Below, in pieces: positions 14,485 to 16,238 of a DNA stretch of 16,238 bases. Numbering within the stretch: the first letter of the stretch is position 1; each line of letters begins with the position of its first letter. This DNA is from Chloroflexota bacterium (lineage in GTDB: Bacteria > Chloroflexota > Limnocylindria > Limnocylindrales > CSP1-4), in the NCBI GenBank assembly GCA_013695255.1, contig JACDAV010000111.1, positions 1 to 16,238 of the forward strand, given 5' to 3'. The notes under the pieces were generated by a model. That model was given only the letters and a program-made list of their open reading frames with translations. It made no database searches and had not been told where the DNA came from. Both the position numbers and the translations under genes were made by a program.

Positions 14485-16001
14485 GGACCGCCCGCGTCGC
14501 GCTTCTCGGTCTCGGCCAGCTTCTTGCGGTTGCCCTCGCGGATCCGCAGCAGGCCGTCGCCGGCGTGAGCGGTCGTCGTCGGCCCGGGGATCTGGCTCTT
14601 CGGCGTCCGGCCGGCCGTCCGGGCGGCCTCGCGCGCCTCGGCCCGAGCCGCCATCCGTGCCGCCAGTGTCGCCTCATAGCCCTGGTCCGTCGGCAGGTAG
14701 TAGCGGCGGTCGATCAGCGCGTCGGGCAGGTACTGCTGGGCGACGTCCGCGCCCTCGAACTCGTGCGGATTGCGGTATCCAACCCCGATGCCGTGCTGCT
14801 TCATGCTCCGGTGCCCGGCGTTGCGGAGGTGGAACGGGACGGGCAGCGACCCATGCGCCTCGACGTCGGACACGGCTGCCCAGTAGGCTGCGCCGGCCCG
14901 GCTCGACTTGGGGGCGGTTGCCAGGTACGTCGCCGCCTGGGCAAGGGCGTACTGCGCCTCCGGCAGCCCGATCCAGTCGAGGGCGTGGGCCGCGGCGACG
15001 GCCACCTGGAGCGCGCGGGGGTCGGCGTTGCCGACGTCCTCCGAGGCGCTGATGATCAACCGCCGGGCGATGAACTTCGGGTCCTCGCCGGCGGCGATCA
15101 TGGCCGCCAGCCAGTAGAGCGCCGCGTCCGGGTCGTTGCCGCGGAGGCTCTTGATCAGCGCCGACGCCGTGTCGTAGTGGCCGTCGCCGGCGCGGTCGTA
15201 GGCCAGCACGCGCTGCTGGGCGGCCGCCTCGACGTCGGTCAGCCTTGGCGCCACGCGGCCGTCCGCTTCGCGAACGCCCTCCGACTCGGCCAGCGCGACC
15301 GCGCCCTCCAGGACGTTGAGGGCGGAGCGCGCGTCGCCCCCGGCCAGGTCGACGAGGTGCCCGAACGCGTCGTCTGCGATCGCCACGCCTCCGGCCGGCC
15401 CGAACGAGCCGCCGAGACCGCGGTCGGGGTCGTCGATGGCCCGGCGGACGAGGGTCGCCACGTCGGCGTCCGCGAGCGGCTCGAGCCGCCAGACCCGCAT
15501 CCGCGACAGCAGGGCGGCGTTGACCTCGAAGTACGGGTTCTCGGTCGTGGCGCCGATGAGCGTCACCGTCCCGTCCTCGACGTGGGGCAGCAACGCGTCC
15601 TGCTGGGCCTTGTTGAAGCGGTGGATCTCGTCGAGGAACAGGACGGTTCGCGAGCCGTGCAGGGCGAGGCGGTCCTGCGCCCTGGCGATGGTCGCCCGGA
15701 CCTCGGCCACGCCGGACATCACCGCGCTCATCGTCTCGAAGTCGGCACCGATCTCCTGGGCGAGCAGCCGTGCCAGCGACGTCTTGCCGGTGCCGGGCGG
15801 TCCCCACAGCAGGATCGACGAGAGATGCCCGCGGGCGACGCTTCGGCGCAGGGGTCCGCGCTCACCGACCAGGTGCTCCTGGCCGACGAACTCGTCGAGG
15901 GTGCGCGGGCGCATCCGGGCGGCGAGGGGCTGACGCTCCGGCGGCGGCTTGAAGAGCGCCTCGGGTCGCGCCCCGGTGGGGCGGGCGGGGGAGCGCGGCA
16001 T
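14481..16001 (-). CDS. rarA: Replication-associated recombination protein A (RarA/MgsA AAA+ ATPase)
   Basis: RarA is a AAA+ ATPase of the clamp-loader group that acts at stalled replication forks. The 506-residue protein has Walker A GPPGTGKT at 67-74, Walker B LFLDEIHRF at 121-129, sensor 1 in ATTEN (151-155), and the arginine finger in LLSRMRV (Arg167). The C-terminal half carries the MgsA tetramerisation region, with the family stretches YDTASALIKSLRGNDPDAAL, RRLIISASEDVGNADP and MKQHGIGVGYRNPHEF. The last 70 residues are a charged Ala/Arg/Lys tail that varies in the family. The ATG at 16001 has only a weak GGCGGC ahead of it. A TACCAT lies seven bases before the ATG and could make a leaderless transcript, but no -35 element supports this. 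lepB follows in a 4-base overlap. Confidence 0.95.
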   Translation of the reverse strand: MPRSPARPTGARPEALFKPPPERQPLAARMRPRTLDEFVGQEHLVGERGPLRRSVARGHLSSILLWGPPGTGKTSLARLLAQEIGADFETMSAVMSGVAEVRATIARAQDRLALHGSRTVLFLDEIHRFNKAQQDALLPHVEDGTVTLIGATTENPYFEVNAALLSRMRVWRLEPLADADVATLVRRAIDDPDRGLGGSFGPAGGVAIADDAFGHLVDLAGGDARSALNVLEGAVALAESEGVREADGRVAPRLTDVEAAAQQRVLAYDRAGDGHYDTASALIKSLRGNDPDAALYWLAAMIAAGEDPKFIARRLIISASEDVGNADPRALQVAVAAAHALDWIGLPEAQYALAQAATYLATAPKSSRAGAAYWAAVSDVEAHGSLPVPFHLRNAGHRSMKQHGIGVGYRNPHEFEGADVAQQYLPDALIDRRYYLPTDQGYEATLAARMAARAEAREAARTAGRTPKSQIPGPTTTAHAGDGLLRIREGNRKKLAETEKRDAGGP

Positions 16002-16083
16002 GCCGCCGATGGTAGCGCCGCGCGGGTCCCTGGCGGGCCGCGTGCGGCCGACGGGTCGCGCCGCGCCGGTCTGGAGGCGCGGG

Positions 16084-16238
16084 TCAGATCGGGACGACTG
16101 CCGCCACGTTGATCAGGACGTGGAGGACCCCGAGCAGCAGGAGCAGGAGCGCGCCGATCCGGGCGATCCGCACGATGTCGCGGCGGACGTAGGCGTACTC
16201 GCTCGCGGCACGGACCGCCAGCGGCGCGCTGTCCCGGG
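16084..16238 (-). CDS. Small membrane protein, 3' end only (runs off the window)
   Basis: The last 50 codons and the TGA stop (16086-16084) of a minus-strand gene are visible; the 5' end lies beyond the window. The peptide has a polar part with SEYAYVRRDIVRIARI, then one hydrophobic helix of about 22 residues rich in Leu and Val, and ends in AAVVPI. Nearly every third position is G or C, supporting a real gene. The layout (polar N-terminal part, basic stretch, C-terminal helix) indicates a tail-anchored or small single-span membrane protein. It lies 82 bases upstream of rarA on the same strand and may share its transcript. The function is unknown. Confidence 0.6.
   Translation of the reverse strand, partial: RDSAPLAVRAASEYAYVRRDIVRIARIGALLLLLLGVLHVLINVAAVVPI

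Noticed and set aside
16002..16014. Leaderless rarA promoter (TACCAT seven bases before the ATG)
   Set aside because: The hexamer is well placed, but no -35 element is present and a single TAnnnT match is expected by chance.
14475..16112. Plus-strand open frame of 545 codons opposite rarA
   Set aside because: It is the antisense of a gene with intact Walker A, Walker B and family motifs; the product has no domain features.

Overview
The window is about 70% G+C with a very strong preference for G or C at third codon positions. It is densely packed with bacterial chromosomal genes, and I see no insertion sequence, phage gene, CRISPR array, tRNA or rRNA. The gene families, the absence of an actinobacterial regulator set, and the organisation of the serine genes suggest a high-GC Chloroflexota lineage such as Limnocylindria-like soil or freshwater bacteria. 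This is an inference from gene content and style; no marker gene in the window proves it.

Layout. (1) 1-1796, plus strand: a class B penicillin-binding protein whose frame is still open at the left edge, then a 69-residue two-helix membrane protein. (2) 1797-2430: 634 bases without a convincing gene, holding a possible structured element and a candidate promoter. (3) 2431-7068, plus strand: a MoxR ATPase, a DUF58 protein and a large membrane transglutaminase, a common bacterial trio. (4) 7085-10685, minus strand: class V aminotransferase, D-3-phosphoglycerate dehydrogenase (SerA) and histidine phosphatase. They are joined by two 4-base overlaps and look like a full phosphorylated serine pathway in one transcript. 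(5) 10920-11942, plus strand: an anchored or secreted C39-like cysteine peptidase, divergent from the serine genes. (6) 11991-13430, minus strand: MurJ lipid II flippase. (7) 13551-13775, plus strand: an unknown 74-residue protein. (8) 13804-16238, minus strand: signal peptidase I, the RarA/MgsA ATPase, and the 3' end of a small membrane protein.

Envelope functions dominate: septal or elongation transpeptidase, MurJ, signal peptidase, transglutaminase and C39-like peptidase. The serine operon is the metabolic insert and the most interesting part. Its phosphatase frame has no ATG, GTG or TTG start ahead of its catalytic RHG motif. It must start at a rare codon (a CTG sits in a CTGA overlap with the serA stop) or be reached by a -1 frameshift: a G GGG GGC heptamer lies six bases before the serA stop codon and shifts into exactly the phosphatase frame. 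An automatic call starting at the GTG at 7804 would lose the catalytic histidine.

Everything else looks like ordinary core or near-core gene content. The non-coding calls (promoters, hairpins, dyads) come from reading by eye and are weak unless stated.
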